The notes: generated by a model not told the origin, from the sequence alone. Shown: positions 1 to 6,774, counted from the first letter of the stretch. The stretch: 12,574 nt of DNA from Bdellovibrionales bacterium (GCA_005791855.1 SXUH01000457.1:1-12574); one strand, 5' to 3'. Numbers and translations: made by a program.

Positions 1-692
1 CCGCGCAGGCGCAGACCCAGACTCAAACCCAGACCCAGGAGACGAACCCGTACAAGTTCCACTTCCTCATCGACACCAATGCTTTCGGCCAGGGAAATCC
101 GAGCTCCACCGAACAGCTCTACTCCGCCAACCAGAAGCACAAGGCTCAGCTCTCCCGCTACGTCACCAGCCCGGGGATCAAGGGATGCATGCGGCTTGGA
201 GAGAAGATGCTCCAGTTCGCGAAGACCAAGCAGAAGATCGTCGCTCCGGAATCCTGTAAGACCGTGAAGGTCACCGACTACTCCCAGATCAATCCCCGGG
301 GCGTCACCGTCGCCATCGTGAAGAGTGACAAGAACACTCCGAGCGAAACCGTGTACAAGTGTAACGTCTGGGTTGCGACTCCGGGAAGCGCCTACATCTC
401 CGAGAGCAGTCCGGAGAGCGTTTCCATCTCCTCCGGAGGAGACAAGGCCATCGAGATCGAATCCGATGCCTTCGCCGCTGACGGGACTCTCAAGGGTGAG
501 GACGACTTCATCAAGAAAGGACAGGACGTCGTGAACAAGCAGTACGCCAAGGTCGAGTCCGAGCTGAAGGACGTCTGCGCCTTCGCCGCTCTCACGAGCA
601 AGATCATCGACTCCTCTGACCGCGGGACTCGCAAGGAGATCAACCCTCCGAAGCGGTCGAATCCGAAGGATCTGAAGGCCAACGAAGGCTAA
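1..692 (+). CDS. Envelope-type protein of unknown function, 5' end missing
   Basis: The reading frame is open from base 3 to a TAA at 690-692, giving 229 visible residues; the true start lies upstream of the window. An ATG at 189 is internal, because the frame continues upstream without a stop and with the same codon bias. The visible N-terminus is a run of alternating Thr-Gln (residues about 5-12), a low-complexity linker of the kind that often follows a signal peptide or lipid anchor. Four cysteines (visible residues 62, 85, 120, 192) could form two disulfides, which would fit a periplasmic or secreted location. The middle (about 85-155) looks beta-rich, 165-200 looks helical, and the tail is basic. 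I recognise no family or catalytic motif. It converges on the gene at 755-1108, with a hairpin between them. That it is coding is secure; the envelope location is inference. Confidence 0.75.
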   Translation, partial: AQAQTQTQTQTQETNPYKFHFLIDTNAFGQGNPSSTEQLYSANQKHKAQLSRYVTSPGIKGCMRLGEKMLQFAKTKQKIVAPESCKTVKVTDYSQINPRGVTVAIVKSDKNTPSETVYKCNVWVATPGSAYISESSPESVSISSGGDKAIEIESDAFAADGTLKGEDDFIKKGQDVVNKQYAKVESELKDVCAFAALTSKIIDSSDRGTRKEINPPKRSNPKDLKANEG

Positions 693-711
693 TTTCTTTT
701 AGTCGATCCCA

Positions 712-733
712 GGGCCGGAGGTTCCTCTGGCCC
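712..733. terminator. Intergenic hairpin between convergent genes, possible bidirectional terminator
   Basis: GGGCCGGAG and CTCTGGCCC pair as a 9-bp GC-rich stem with one G-U wobble around a GTTC loop. It lies in the 62-nt gap between a plus-strand gene ending at 692 and a minus-strand gene ending at 755, where a shared terminator is expected. Neither side has a strong T-run; only a short pyrimidine stretch at 693-700 is present, which would serve the minus strand weakly. Confidence 0.5.
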
Positions 734-754
734 ATTCTGAACCCCGCCCGTAGA

Positions 755-1108
755 TTACTCTATCTCGCAGACGACGGTCAGGACTAGGTTCCCGGCGTTG
801 AATTCATTCAGACTGACCTTCCGGCCGAGCGCCGTCGCGCTGGCGTTGAACCCGACGCCGGTGAATCCGTTGAAGAGCTGCGCGTGGTTCAGGCCACCGG
901 CATCCACCGCGACCCGGACGAGGTACGGCGCCGGCTTGTCCGTTCGGACGAACGACGCCTGGTAGAACTTCCCATCCTCTGATAACCGAGGGCGCTTATC
1001 CATGATCTGCTTCCCGGTAAGATCGAAGGCCCGGCAGCGGACACTCTGGGCATGTGCGGAAGCCCACACGGATGAGATTGCAAGGATCATGATGATGGTT
1101 TTTTTCAC
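755..1108 (-). CDS. Small exported protein of unknown function
   Basis: 117 residues from a GTG start. The frame is open further upstream (to an ATG at 1276). GTG at 1108 is preferred because GGAGG lies 4 nt before it (1113-1117), and because the product then begins with a textbook signal peptide: KKT, a hydrophobic stretch IIMILAISSVW, and an Ala-X-Ala site at ASAHAQ (about residue 20). The mature part is about 97 residues with only two cysteines (in VRCRAF near its N-terminus and VVCEIE at its C-terminus), which probably form a disulfide linking the two ends. I recognise no family. It is the last gene of the minus-strand group of small exported proteins, 62 nt after its neighbour, and lacks the lipobox and Bor-like pattern of the three genes before it. 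A separate weak promoter in the gap cannot be excluded. Confidence 0.75.
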   Translation of the reverse strand: MKKTIIMILAISSVWASAHAQSVRCRAFDLTGKQIMDKRPRLSEDGKFYQASFVRTDKPAPYLVRVAVDAGGLNHAQLFNGFTGVGFNASATALGRKVSLNEFNAGNLVLTVVCEIE

Positions 1109-1170
1109 AGGGCCTCCGGGGTAGGATTTTCCCTGTTCAACCACATCGATCGGTGACTGTAAACCGGAAA

Positions 1171-1467
1171 CTACTGGACGCAGATCCCTTCGAGCTTGAT
1201 GTAGTTGGTCCAGGAGAGGAAACTCAGGCTCGTGTAGTACCGGGTCGTCAGCGGAGACACGGTCCCCTCCTCGCACTGCTTGGCCAGGTCGTCGTAGGCT
1301 TCCTGGACGTAGTCGGTGTTATTGATGAAGCCCAGGACCACGAACTGCTCCCCGACCGCGCTGATGGTCCGGCCAGACTTGTACCCCGGGTTCAGGGAAA
1401 CGTCGGTCGCGGCTTGGTGGTAGGAATGGGCGCACGACAAAAGGAAAAGGAGGGCTAGGTATTTCAT
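1171..1467 (-). CDS. Small Bor-like lipoprotein, paralogue 3 of the array
   Basis: 98 residues with a very short signal sequence and a lipobox LLSC (lipidated Cys12). After a variable stretch it carries the pattern shared by all three neighbours: a hydrophobic strand (QFVVLGFINN), an amphipathic helix ending AKQC (Cys65), then G-x-V, a hydrophobic segment, and a final G-x-C (Cys96). The second and third cysteines are 31 residues apart, as in the first paralogue. This resembles lambda Bor (lipoprotein, Cys-Gly-Gly, a V-x-T strand, terminal Tyr-Cys), an outer-membrane lipoprotein tied to serum resistance; the resemblance is by eye only. The Shine-Dalgarno AAGGTGG (1472-1478) overlaps the stop codon of the gene before it, so translation is probably coupled. 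The role here is unknown. Confidence 0.75.
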   Translation of the reverse strand: MKYLALLFLLSCAHSYHQAATDVSLNPGYKSGRTISAVGEQFVVLGFINNTDYVQEAYDDLAKQCEEGTVSPLTTRYYTSLSFLSWTNYIKLEGICVQ

Positions 1468-1476
1468 TCTTCCACC

Positions 1477-1782
1477 TTACTTCTTGATGCAGTACCCGTC
1501 GGCGCGGATGTTGTAGGCGTGGGCGATCAGCGGGAAGTAGGTCAGCATCTCGGTCTTCGTCACGATCCCCTCGACCTTTCCGTTAGGGCACTTCTCGGCC
1601 AGGTCCTTTTCCATGTGGCTGGCGAAGTCGTTGTTGAAGTTCAGGAGGAGGAAGAGGAACTTGTACCGTTCGGCCGAGACCCGCTGGGACCGGTCCTTCG
1701 GGATGGAGGTCACCGAGACGGAGTTCAGGTGGGTACAAGATGCGGCGGCGAGGAGAGCGAGGGAGAGGAGGAGTTTCATCAT
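1477..1782 (-). CDS. Small Bor-like lipoprotein, paralogue 2 of the array
   Basis: 101 residues with a signal peptide and lipobox AASC (lipidated Cys16). The mature protein has a hydrophobic strand RYKFLFLLLNFN (39-50), a helix ending LAEKC (Cys65), the sequence PNGKVEGIVTKTE, and a C-terminal ADGYC (Cys98). Of the three paralogues this one most resembles lambda Bor in the order of strand, Cys-X-X-Gly, V-x-x-x-x-T and terminal Tyr-Cys; TRL-like small lipoproteins are an alternative family. Its ATG overlaps the TGA of the upstream gene as ATGA (1779-1782), so it should be made by translational coupling. A second in-frame ATG follows directly and would remove only one residue. The envelope location is well supported; the function is not known. 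Confidence 0.75.
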   Translation of the reverse strand: MMKLLLSLALLAAASCTHLNSVSVTSIPKDRSQRVSAERYKFLFLLLNFNNDFASHMEKDLAEKCPNGKVEGIVTKTEMLTYFPLIAHAYNIRADGYCIKK

Positions 1783-2204
1783 TTGGTTCCTGCGAGGCAG
1801 TACCCGCTGACCTTGACGATCTCGCCACTGACGACGGGGTACTTATTTGTTTCACGTAAAAATGTTAGGGAGGAGACGCGGCCGCCGCCGCAGATCTTCG
1901 AGAGCTCCTGGGTCAGCTTGTCGGTGAAGTCCAAGCGGTACACCGGGTTCCCGGTCCGGGGGCCCATCTGGAAGAGGGCGACGGCTTCGGCCACGGAGTT
2001 CGCCGCCTGGCCGGTGTTCCTGTTGGTCGAGAGGACGGAGACCCACTTCGCTCCCTCGGCGAGCTCGACCCCCATCTCGGAGAGGAGGAACTCGAAGCGC
2101 CGGGCGCCCGGCCCCAGGATGTCGCCGTCCACGTTCTGGATCTGGTGCCGGTGAACGAAGGCGCAGCCCTGGAGGGCGAGCAGGATGAGGAATGTGATTT
2201 TCAT
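1779..2204 (-). CDS. Lipoprotein, longer Bor-like paralogue 1 of the array
   Basis: 141 residues. A short signal peptide ends in lipobox LQGC (lipidated Cys14). The C-terminal third matches the two genes after it: a helix ending LSKIC (Cys105), GGGRV, a Thr-rich strand, and VSGYC (Cys136), with the cysteines 31 residues apart. KICGG is also what lambda Bor shows at this place. The extra length comes from a central stretch (about 50-90) holding the helix AANSVAEAVALFQM. It is the first gene of the minus-strand group. The ATG at 2204 has no Shine-Dalgarno, but a well-formed promoter ends 6 nt before it, so the mRNA probably begins at or next to the start codon (leaderless). Confidence 0.75.
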   Translation of the reverse strand: MKITFLILLALQGCAFVHRHQIQNVDGDILGPGARRFEFLLSEMGVELAEGAKWVSVLSTNRNTGQAANSVAEAVALFQMGPRTGNPVYRLDFTDKLTQELSKICGGGRVSSLTFLRETNKYPVVSGEIVKVSGYCLAGTK

Positions 2205-2210
2205 GGGAAG

Positions 2211-2239
2211 ATCATAGGAAATGCCGACGGATCTGGCAA
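2211..2239 (-). promoter_or_regulatory. Sigma70-type promoter, apparently leaderless, for the small lipoprotein array
   Basis: Read on the minus strand, a -35 box TTGCCA (2239-2234) and a -10 box TATGAT (2216-2211) are separated by exactly 17 bp; each matches the consensus at 5 of 6 positions. Only CTTCCC separates the -10 box from the ATG at 2204, which places the expected transcription start at or within about a base of the A of the start codon. The -35 box sits directly against the stop codon of the upstream lipoprotein gene (2240-2242), so the array can be transcribed independently of the K+ channel operon. Confidence 0.6.
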
Positions 2240-3124
2240 TCAGCGGGTTTTAAAAATGAGGAGCTCGGAGAGGAAGACCCGGGAGGCCAGGCCCGGGAAG
2301 GGGTAGCCCTCGAGGAAGTAGGCCGTGGTGAAGGAGGCGAGGTTCGTCTCGACCCGGCTCTTGCTCATGAGGACCGAATCGAAGACGGGGTAGTCGGTCT
2401 GGTCGAAGGAGAAGAAGGGATCGTGGACGTAGAGGTTGAGGAGCTCCGGGGGCCAGGAGTTCTGCCGGGAGAAGCCGCCGATGTTGATGACGTGGCCCTT
2501 CCCGATCGTCCAGCCGGTTCCCTTCTGGAACTGGTAGAAGTCCACCGCCGCGATGACGTTGTACCCGGCCCGGAGGAAGCGCTGGATGTCCGCCGGGGTC
2601 GCGAGGCGGTTGACGTGCTTCACGTTGCGGTCGAGCTTCGTCGCACTCTCCGGTTCCCACCGGGCGACGAAGTGGATGTCGGCGGTGAGCTCCGAGGCCG
2701 CGAAGATCCGGTTGAGGCAGGCGATGGCGTTGTAGGTCTTCGTGCCCTTCTCGAGGTCGGTCTTCGTGCACTCGACGAGGTCGCGGATGAGGACGTTGGC
2801 GTCCGCGGTCGCCCCGTCCGCCGAGGTCCCCTTGAGGACGAGGCCCTTCGCCTTCGGATTCATGTCCCGCTCCTGGAGGAGGGCGAAGGCGAGGGCCGCC
2901 GGGAGGCAGAGGACGCTGCTCCCCTCCTTGGTGAACTTGTCGTCGAGGCCCTCGTGCGCCTGGAACACCCCCGCGGTCGGGAACCGGAGGAAGTACTGGT
3001 CGTAGACGACGGCGGCGTTCTCGGAGACGAGCGGGGTCTTCCCGAGCGGGACCACCTGGGGGAGCTCCTTCCGGCTCGCGCAGGAAGAGAGGACGACGAG
3101 GAGGAGGAGGATGGCCCGGCCCAT
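2240..3124 (-). CDS. Lipoprotein with C39/papain-like Cys-His-Asp arrangement
   Basis: 294 residues with a signal peptide and lipobox LSSC (lipidated Cys15). Residues about 70-80 read SSVLCLPAALAF, like the nucleophile helix of C39-type cysteine peptidases (Cys73). GKGHVINIGGF (His211) matches the histidine strand and HDPFF (Asp235) the DP motif that follows in this fold. A papain-like fold is therefore likely, anchored in the periplasm or at the surface. Peptidase activity is uncertain: C39-like domains also occur as inactive binding modules. A Gln oxyanion residue is not obvious just before Cys73, where the position near Ser69-Ser70 would be expected. The remaining cysteines (119, 136) may pair. 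Its ATG follows the TAG of the sensor gene with no base between (TAGATG), so it is co-translated with the K+ channel operon. Substrate and role are unknown. Confidence 0.75.
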   Translation of the reverse strand: MGRAILLLLVVLSSCASRKELPQVVPLGKTPLVSENAAVVYDQYFLRFPTAGVFQAHEGLDDKFTKEGSSVLCLPAALAFALLQERDMNPKAKGLVLKGTSADGATADANVLIRDLVECTKTDLEKGTKTYNAIACLNRIFAASELTADIHFVARWEPESATKLDRNVKHVNRLATPADIQRFLRAGYNVIAAVDFYQFQKGTGWTIGKGHVINIGGFSRQNSWPPELLNLYVHDPFFSFDQTDYPVFDSVLMSKSRVETNLASFTTAYFLEGYPFPGLASRVFLSELLIFKTR

Positions 3125-4294
3125 CTAGACGAAGACTTCCTTCGAGATGATCATCATGTAGTAGTCGAGGTTCGACTCCTTGGCCCGGATCGGGATCACG
3201 TTGGCGTAGCCGTGGTAGGCCTCCTCCGTGTCCTCGTAGACGTACTCCCCGGTGGCCGGGTCGACGGTCTTCCGCCGCTTCGGGATGGTGATCTCGGCGT
3301 TCTCGATCTTCGAGCGGCGCTTGATGGCGATCTCGAAGGTCTCGACGATCGAATCCGGGATGAGCGTGTCGGTGATGTTCTTGTTGATCACGTCGTCGGA
3401 CTGCATCTCGAGGAGGGCGTACATCGGGTTGTTCATGTAGATGAGCTCGCCCTTGGCGTTGGAGATCATGATGTTCTTCTTCACCATGTTCGCCAGGGTG
3501 TCGAACTTCCGGTGCTCCACGGAGATCCGGTCGGTCCGGAGCTGCTCGAACTTCTTCATGTTCACGATCATCTTGTTGAGCTCGCGGGCGAGCTCGCCGA
3601 TCTCGTCGTCGAGGTCGTAGTAGATGGAGACGTCGAAGTTGCACTCCTGGAGCTCGCGGACGGCGTCGTTGATCTTCTTGAAGGGCATGGCGATCTTCCC
3701 CGGGACGACGAGGGAGAGGAGGATGGTGCCGAGGAAGGTGATGATGAGGGTGATGAGCATGTTCCGCCGGGTCTCGCCGATGATCGACTTCACCTGCTTG
3801 TCCCGCTGCTCGTTCTGGAAGTACTGGATGTCCTGGAACTCGGAGAAGGCCTCGAGGATCTTGTCGGTGAGCTCGTTGATCGTCGAGAGGCCGTCGCCGT
3901 CCCGGTAGAAGAGCGAGGACTTGCTCACGATGGTCTTCAGCGAGTCGACGTACCCCTGCATCTTCGAGATGATCTTCTTGGCCTCGACCTCGGTGTAGAA
4001 GGTGTCGAGGCGCTGGAGCTGGGACTGGAAGCCCTCGCAGAGGTTCTCGAGGCGCTTCAGGTCCTCCCCGGTGGGACTCGTCGTCAGGATCTTCTTCTGC
4101 ATCTTCAGGATGGAGACCGCGGAGATCCGCACCTCGTCGGTCAGGAGCGAGATCTTGTTCGAGTTCACGGTGATGGTCGAGATCTGGTTGTTCAGGGAGT
4201 CGAGGAAGAAAAAGACGGTGAAGCCCATCACGAGCACGACGACGTTCGCGATGATGAAGCTCGTGGCTACCCGGCGCTTGAGGGACAGTTGCAT
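3125..4294 (-). CDS. Membrane sensor protein: 4-helix periplasmic domain, HAMP and PAS, no output domain
   Basis: 389 residues. Basic N-terminus, TM1 (about 11-31), a helical periplasmic region of about 145 residues like the 4HB_MCP ligand-binding domain, TM2 (about 179-197), and a HAMP domain (about 198-252: prolines 198 and 204 at its entry, DEIGELARELNKM as its second helix). A PAS-like domain (about 262-389) follows, with strand ISNAKGELIYMNNPM and final strand YYMMIISKEVF. The protein then stops: there is no histidine kinase, GGDEF, cyclase, phosphatase or chemoreceptor signalling domain. Residues about 340-360 are an acidic loop inserted within the PAS. GGAG (5 nt before ATG) is its Shine-Dalgarno, and it begins 12 nt after ktrA. 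It may sense an ionic or envelope signal and act through protein contact, perhaps with the channel or the C39-like lipoprotein; that is inference. Confidence 0.8.
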   Translation of the reverse strand: MQLSLKRRVATSFIIANVVVLVMGFTVFFFLDSLNNQISTITVNSNKISLLTDEVRISAVSILKMQKKILTTSPTGEDLKRLENLCEGFQSQLQRLDTFYTEVEAKKIISKMQGYVDSLKTIVSKSSLFYRDGDGLSTINELTDKILEAFSEFQDIQYFQNEQRDKQVKSIIGETRRNMLITLIITFLGTILLSLVVPGKIAMPFKKINDAVRELQECNFDVSIYYDLDDEIGELARELNKMIVNMKKFEQLRTDRISVEHRKFDTLANMVKKNIMISNAKGELIYMNNPMYALLEMQSDDVINKNITDTLIPDSIVETFEIAIKRRSKIENAEITIPKRRKTVDPATGEYVYEDTEEAYHGYANVIPIRAKESNLDYYMMIISKEVFV

Positions 4295-4306
4295 AGTTAC
4301 TCCAGT

Positions 4307-5002
4307 TTACACTTCTTCTAGGTCCTGGAACAGGCGGTCCAGGTTCTTCTCACTTCCCACGAGGACGACGACGTCGTCGGCTTCGATGACGTCCATCGGG
4401 AGCGGGGAGTCGTTGATGATCACGCGGTACGCGGCCTTCCCCTCTTCGCTGATGTACGGGACCCGCTTCTGGAGGGCCACGATGTTGAGCGAGTAGTTCT
4501 GCCGGATCTGGGACTCCACGAGGGTCTTGCCCTCGAAGGCCTTCCCGAGCTTGAGCTCGACGATCGAGTAGCCGGCGGCGAAGTTGTACCGCTGGAGGAC
4601 GTGGGGTGCCGCGATCTTCGAGGCCACGATCTCCCCCATCTCGTCCTCGACCTTCACGATCTCCGAGGCGCCGATCTCCCGGAGGACGTGCTCGTGGAGC
4701 TGGGAGGTGGCCCGGGCGACGACCCGGCCGACCCCGAGCTTCCGGAGCATGGCCACGGCCATGATGCTCATCTCGATGTTGTCCCCGATGGCGACGACGG
4801 CCGTGTCCACGTCGGAGATGTTCACGGCCCGGAGAGACTTCTCCTGAGTCACGTCGATGCAGATGGCGTGGGAGACGCGGTCCTTGATCCGGTCGACGAG
4901 CTCCGGGTTCGAGTCGATGGCGAGGACCTCCGCACCCTTCTCGAAGAGTCGGACGGCGGTTTTCGCGCCGAAGGTTCCAAGGCCGATGACAGCTACGATC
5001 AT
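4307..5002 (-). CDS. ktrA: K+ channel regulatory subunit, KtrA/TrkA family (RCK)
   Basis: 231 residues, the size of one-unit KtrA rather than the duplicated E. coli TrkA (about 458). This cytoplasmic protein forms a ring under the KtrB channel and gates it on nucleotide binding. RCK_N: beta-strand and GLGTFG dinucleotide loop (7-12), acidic Asp30 at the end of the second strand, the ARATSQLHEHVLREIGA segment (96-112) and VEDEMG (118-123), as in the family. RCK_C: about 140-225 (SIVELKLGKAFEGKTL to VVVLVGSEKNL). The Shine-Dalgarno AGGA is made of the last codons of ktrB, 6 nt before ATG, and only 3 bases separate the genes. The partner gene and single RCK unit favour Ktr over Trk naming; the family assignment is firm. 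Confidence 0.93.
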   Translation of the reverse strand: MIVAVIGLGTFGAKTAVRLFEKGAEVLAIDSNPELVDRIKDRVSHAICIDVTQEKSLRAVNISDVDTAVVAIGDNIEMSIMAVAMLRKLGVGRVVARATSQLHEHVLREIGASEIVKVEDEMGEIVASKIAAPHVLQRYNFAAGYSIVELKLGKAFEGKTLVESQIRQNYSLNIVALQKRVPYISEEGKAAYRVIINDSPLPMDVIEADDVVVLVGSEKNLDRLFQDLEEV

Positions 5003-5005
5003 AAG

Positions 5006-6730
5006 TTATCCTATTAAGATTTTACCCTCAGGGTACTCCACTTTATTCGGTTTGGCAGCCTTACTTCCCACCGCGAGGACGAGGGTCAGGGGTCCGATCC
5101 GGCCCACGAACATGGTGAGGACGATGGTCAGCTTCCCGAGCACGCTGAGGAAGGGGGTGATTCCGAGGCTTAGTCCTACTGTACCAAAAGCGCTCACGAC
5201 TTCAAAGAAGAGGGCAAGGAAGCTCTTGTCCGGCTCGAGCCGCATCATCACCAGGACGGCGATGCTCACGACGATGAGGGAGATGATGAAGATGGCGATG
5301 GATTTTAGTACGGTAAGGGGCGGGACCCGGCGCTCGAAGAACTCCACGTTCACCTTCCCCTTGAGGGTGGCGGTCACCGACTGGAGGAGCACGGCGAAGG
5401 TCGTGGTCTTCACCCCCCCGCCGGTGGACCCCGGGGAGGCGCCGATGAACATCAGCATGATCATCATGTAGATGCTGTGGGGATGGAGGGCGTTGAGGTT
5501 GATGGTGTTGAACCCCGCGGTCCGCGTGGTCACCGACTGGAAGAAGGAGATCTGGAGCTTCTCCCACATCCCCATCTCCTGGAAGGCGTGGAGGAACTCG
5601 CCGAAGAAGAGGTAGATCGTCCCGAACGCCCAGAGGGCGACGTTGACGCTCAGGACGATCTTCGTGTGCACCGAGAGGGTGGTGAACGACCGCCGCTCCC
5701 GGAGGACGCCCTGGATGTCCTTGAGGACGGCGAAGCCGATCCCGCCGAACATGATCAGGAACGCCACGCTCAGGTGGATCAGCGGGGTGAACTTGAAGTC
5801 CTCGAGGTTGTTGTTGAAGAGGGCGTAGCCGGAGTTGCAGAAGGCCATGATCGAGTGGTAGAAGCCGAAGTAGAGCGACTGGCCGATCTCGAAACCCTCC
5901 TGGTAGAAGCCGATGGTGAGGACCATCGCGCCGACGAACTCGATGACGAAGGTGTAGCGGATGATGTCTCCGATGAGGCCCATGAGCTCCTCGGAGCTCG
6001 AGGCGTCGAGGACGTCCTGCATGATCACCTGCTCGCGCATCTGGAGGTTCTTCCCCATGATCACCGCCATCGAGCTGGACAGGGTCATGATCCCGAGGCC
6101 CCCGACCTGCGCGAGGATCAGGAGGACCATCTGGCCGAAGACGCTGAACTCGTCCGGGAGGGAGATCGACGAGAGGCCCGTGACACAGGTCGCGGAGGTC
6201 GCCATGAAGAGGGCGTCGATGAAGGAGATGACCTTCCCCGGGTTGGCCGAGACCGGGAGGATGAGGACCAGGGCGCCGAGGAGGATCCAGCCGCCGAAGG
6301 AGAGCATCACCACCTGGGCGGGCTGGAGCTTCAGGCGGAAGAGGAAGCTGCTGGTCCCGATGTAGTTCTGGGTGACGGTCTCCTCCTTCTCGTAGAAGGA
6401 GATGAAGGTGGAGAAGAGGTGGACCGCGGAGAGCCAGTAGATGAACTCGATGTCCCCCCAGGTGATGAGGACCGGGACGAAGATGATCACCGAGAAGATG
6501 TACCGGCGGAAGAAGTCTTCCACTCCGCTACTCTTGAGGTAGTTCGAGAGGAGGGAGATGAAGAGCACGACGGGGACCACCCACACCGCGGCCTCCGCCA
6601 CGAGCTTCAGCGGGATGTCGGCGAGGAGCTTCGGGACGCGGTTCGTTTTATGGAAGGAATAGAACAGGACGAAGAAGCCGTTGACCAAAAATTCGAGCGC
6701 TAACGGCAATCTTCCCATAATATGATTCAT
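5006..6730 (-). CDS. ktrB: K+ uptake channel subunit, KtrB/TrkH family, with N-terminal extension
   Basis: 574 residues. The inner-membrane pore shows four repeats, each with a selectivity loop: TCVTGL (181-186), CNSGY (298-302), TRTAGF (402-407) and FGTVGL (515-520). ASPGSTGGGVKTTT (431-444) is the intramembrane gating-loop region. The core from about residue 135 is of normal KtrB length; the first 130 residues are extra and hold about four hydrophobic segments (near 11-25, 44-62, 77-91, 96-112) with a KEEETV-like acidic linker. The family imports K+ (often with Na+) down the membrane potential and is controlled by KtrA, encoded next. The ATG at 6730 is the longest start; a second in-frame ATG at 6718 is possible. 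Neither has a clear Shine-Dalgarno. It is the first gene of the operon. Confidence 0.92.
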   Translation of the reverse strand: MNHIMGRLPLALEFLVNGFFVLFYSFHKTNRVPKLLADIPLKLVAEAAVWVVPVVLFISLLSNYLKSSGVEDFFRRYIFSVIIFVPVLITWGDIEFIYWLSAVHLFSTFISFYEKEETVTQNYIGTSSFLFRLKLQPAQVVMLSFGGWILLGALVLILPVSANPGKVISFIDALFMATSATCVTGLSSISLPDEFSVFGQMVLLILAQVGGLGIMTLSSSMAVIMGKNLQMREQVIMQDVLDASSSEELMGLIGDIIRYTFVIEFVGAMVLTIGFYQEGFEIGQSLYFGFYHSIMAFCNSGYALFNNNLEDFKFTPLIHLSVAFLIMFGGIGFAVLKDIQGVLRERRSFTTLSVHTKIVLSVNVALWAFGTIYLFFGEFLHAFQEMGMWEKLQISFFQSVTTRTAGFNTINLNALHPHSIYMMIMLMFIGASPGSTGGGVKTTTFAVLLQSVTATLKGKVNVEFFERRVPPLTVLKSIAIFIISLIVVSIAVLVMMRLEPDKSFLALFFEVVSAFGTVGLSLGITPFLSVLGKLTIVLTMFVGRIGPLTLVLAVGSKAAKPNKVEYPEGKILIG

Positions 6731-6758
6731 GGGCTAATTTTACGCGACTTTGTTAAAA

Positions 6759-6764
6759 ATCATA
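6759..6764 (-). promoter_or_regulatory. Possible -10 box for the ktrB operon
   Basis: TATGAT on the minus strand, preceded by CC exactly as in the lipoprotein-array promoter, lies 28 bp before the ktrB ATG and predicts a leader of about 22 nt. No good -35 box lies 16-18 bp upstream (that stretch is already inside the divergent methyltransferase gene), so it would need an activator or be weak. On the plus strand the same bases adjoin the AGGAA ribosome site of the divergent gene. Confidence 0.35.
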
Positions 6765-6774
6765 GGAATTGTTA

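Noticed and set aside
3..38. Alternating Ala/Thr-Gln codons as a possible DNA repeat or phase-variable tract
   Set aside because: The repeat unit is short and interrupted by synonymous changes (act caa), so slippage is unlikely. It reads best as a protein linker.
1128..1170. Possible promoter for the gene starting at 1108 (TTTACA on the minus strand)
   Set aside because: No acceptable -10 box lies 16-18 bp downstream of the TTTACA.
1109..1276. N-terminal extension of the small exported protein to an ATG at 1276
   Set aside because: It would bury a classic signal peptide 56 residues inside the protein and overlap the neighbouring lipoprotein gene. The GTG at 1108 has GGAGG in place.
2250..3644. 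464-codon Arg/Pro-rich open frame on the minus strand
   Set aside because: It is a shifted frame overlapping the sensor and lipoprotein genes; its composition is the usual product of a shifted GC-rich frame.
2423..4321. 632-codon open frame on the plus strand
   Set aside because: It is antisense to the C39-like lipoprotein and HAMP-PAS genes, composed of low-complexity Glu/Asp/Val/Leu/Arg-rich sequence. It is open only because codon third positions on the other strand are nearly always C or G.
5477..6703. 408-codon open frame on the plus strand
   Set aside because: It is antisense to ktrB, whose selectivity-filter motifs are unmistakable. The product is a low-complexity acidic sequence without a family.
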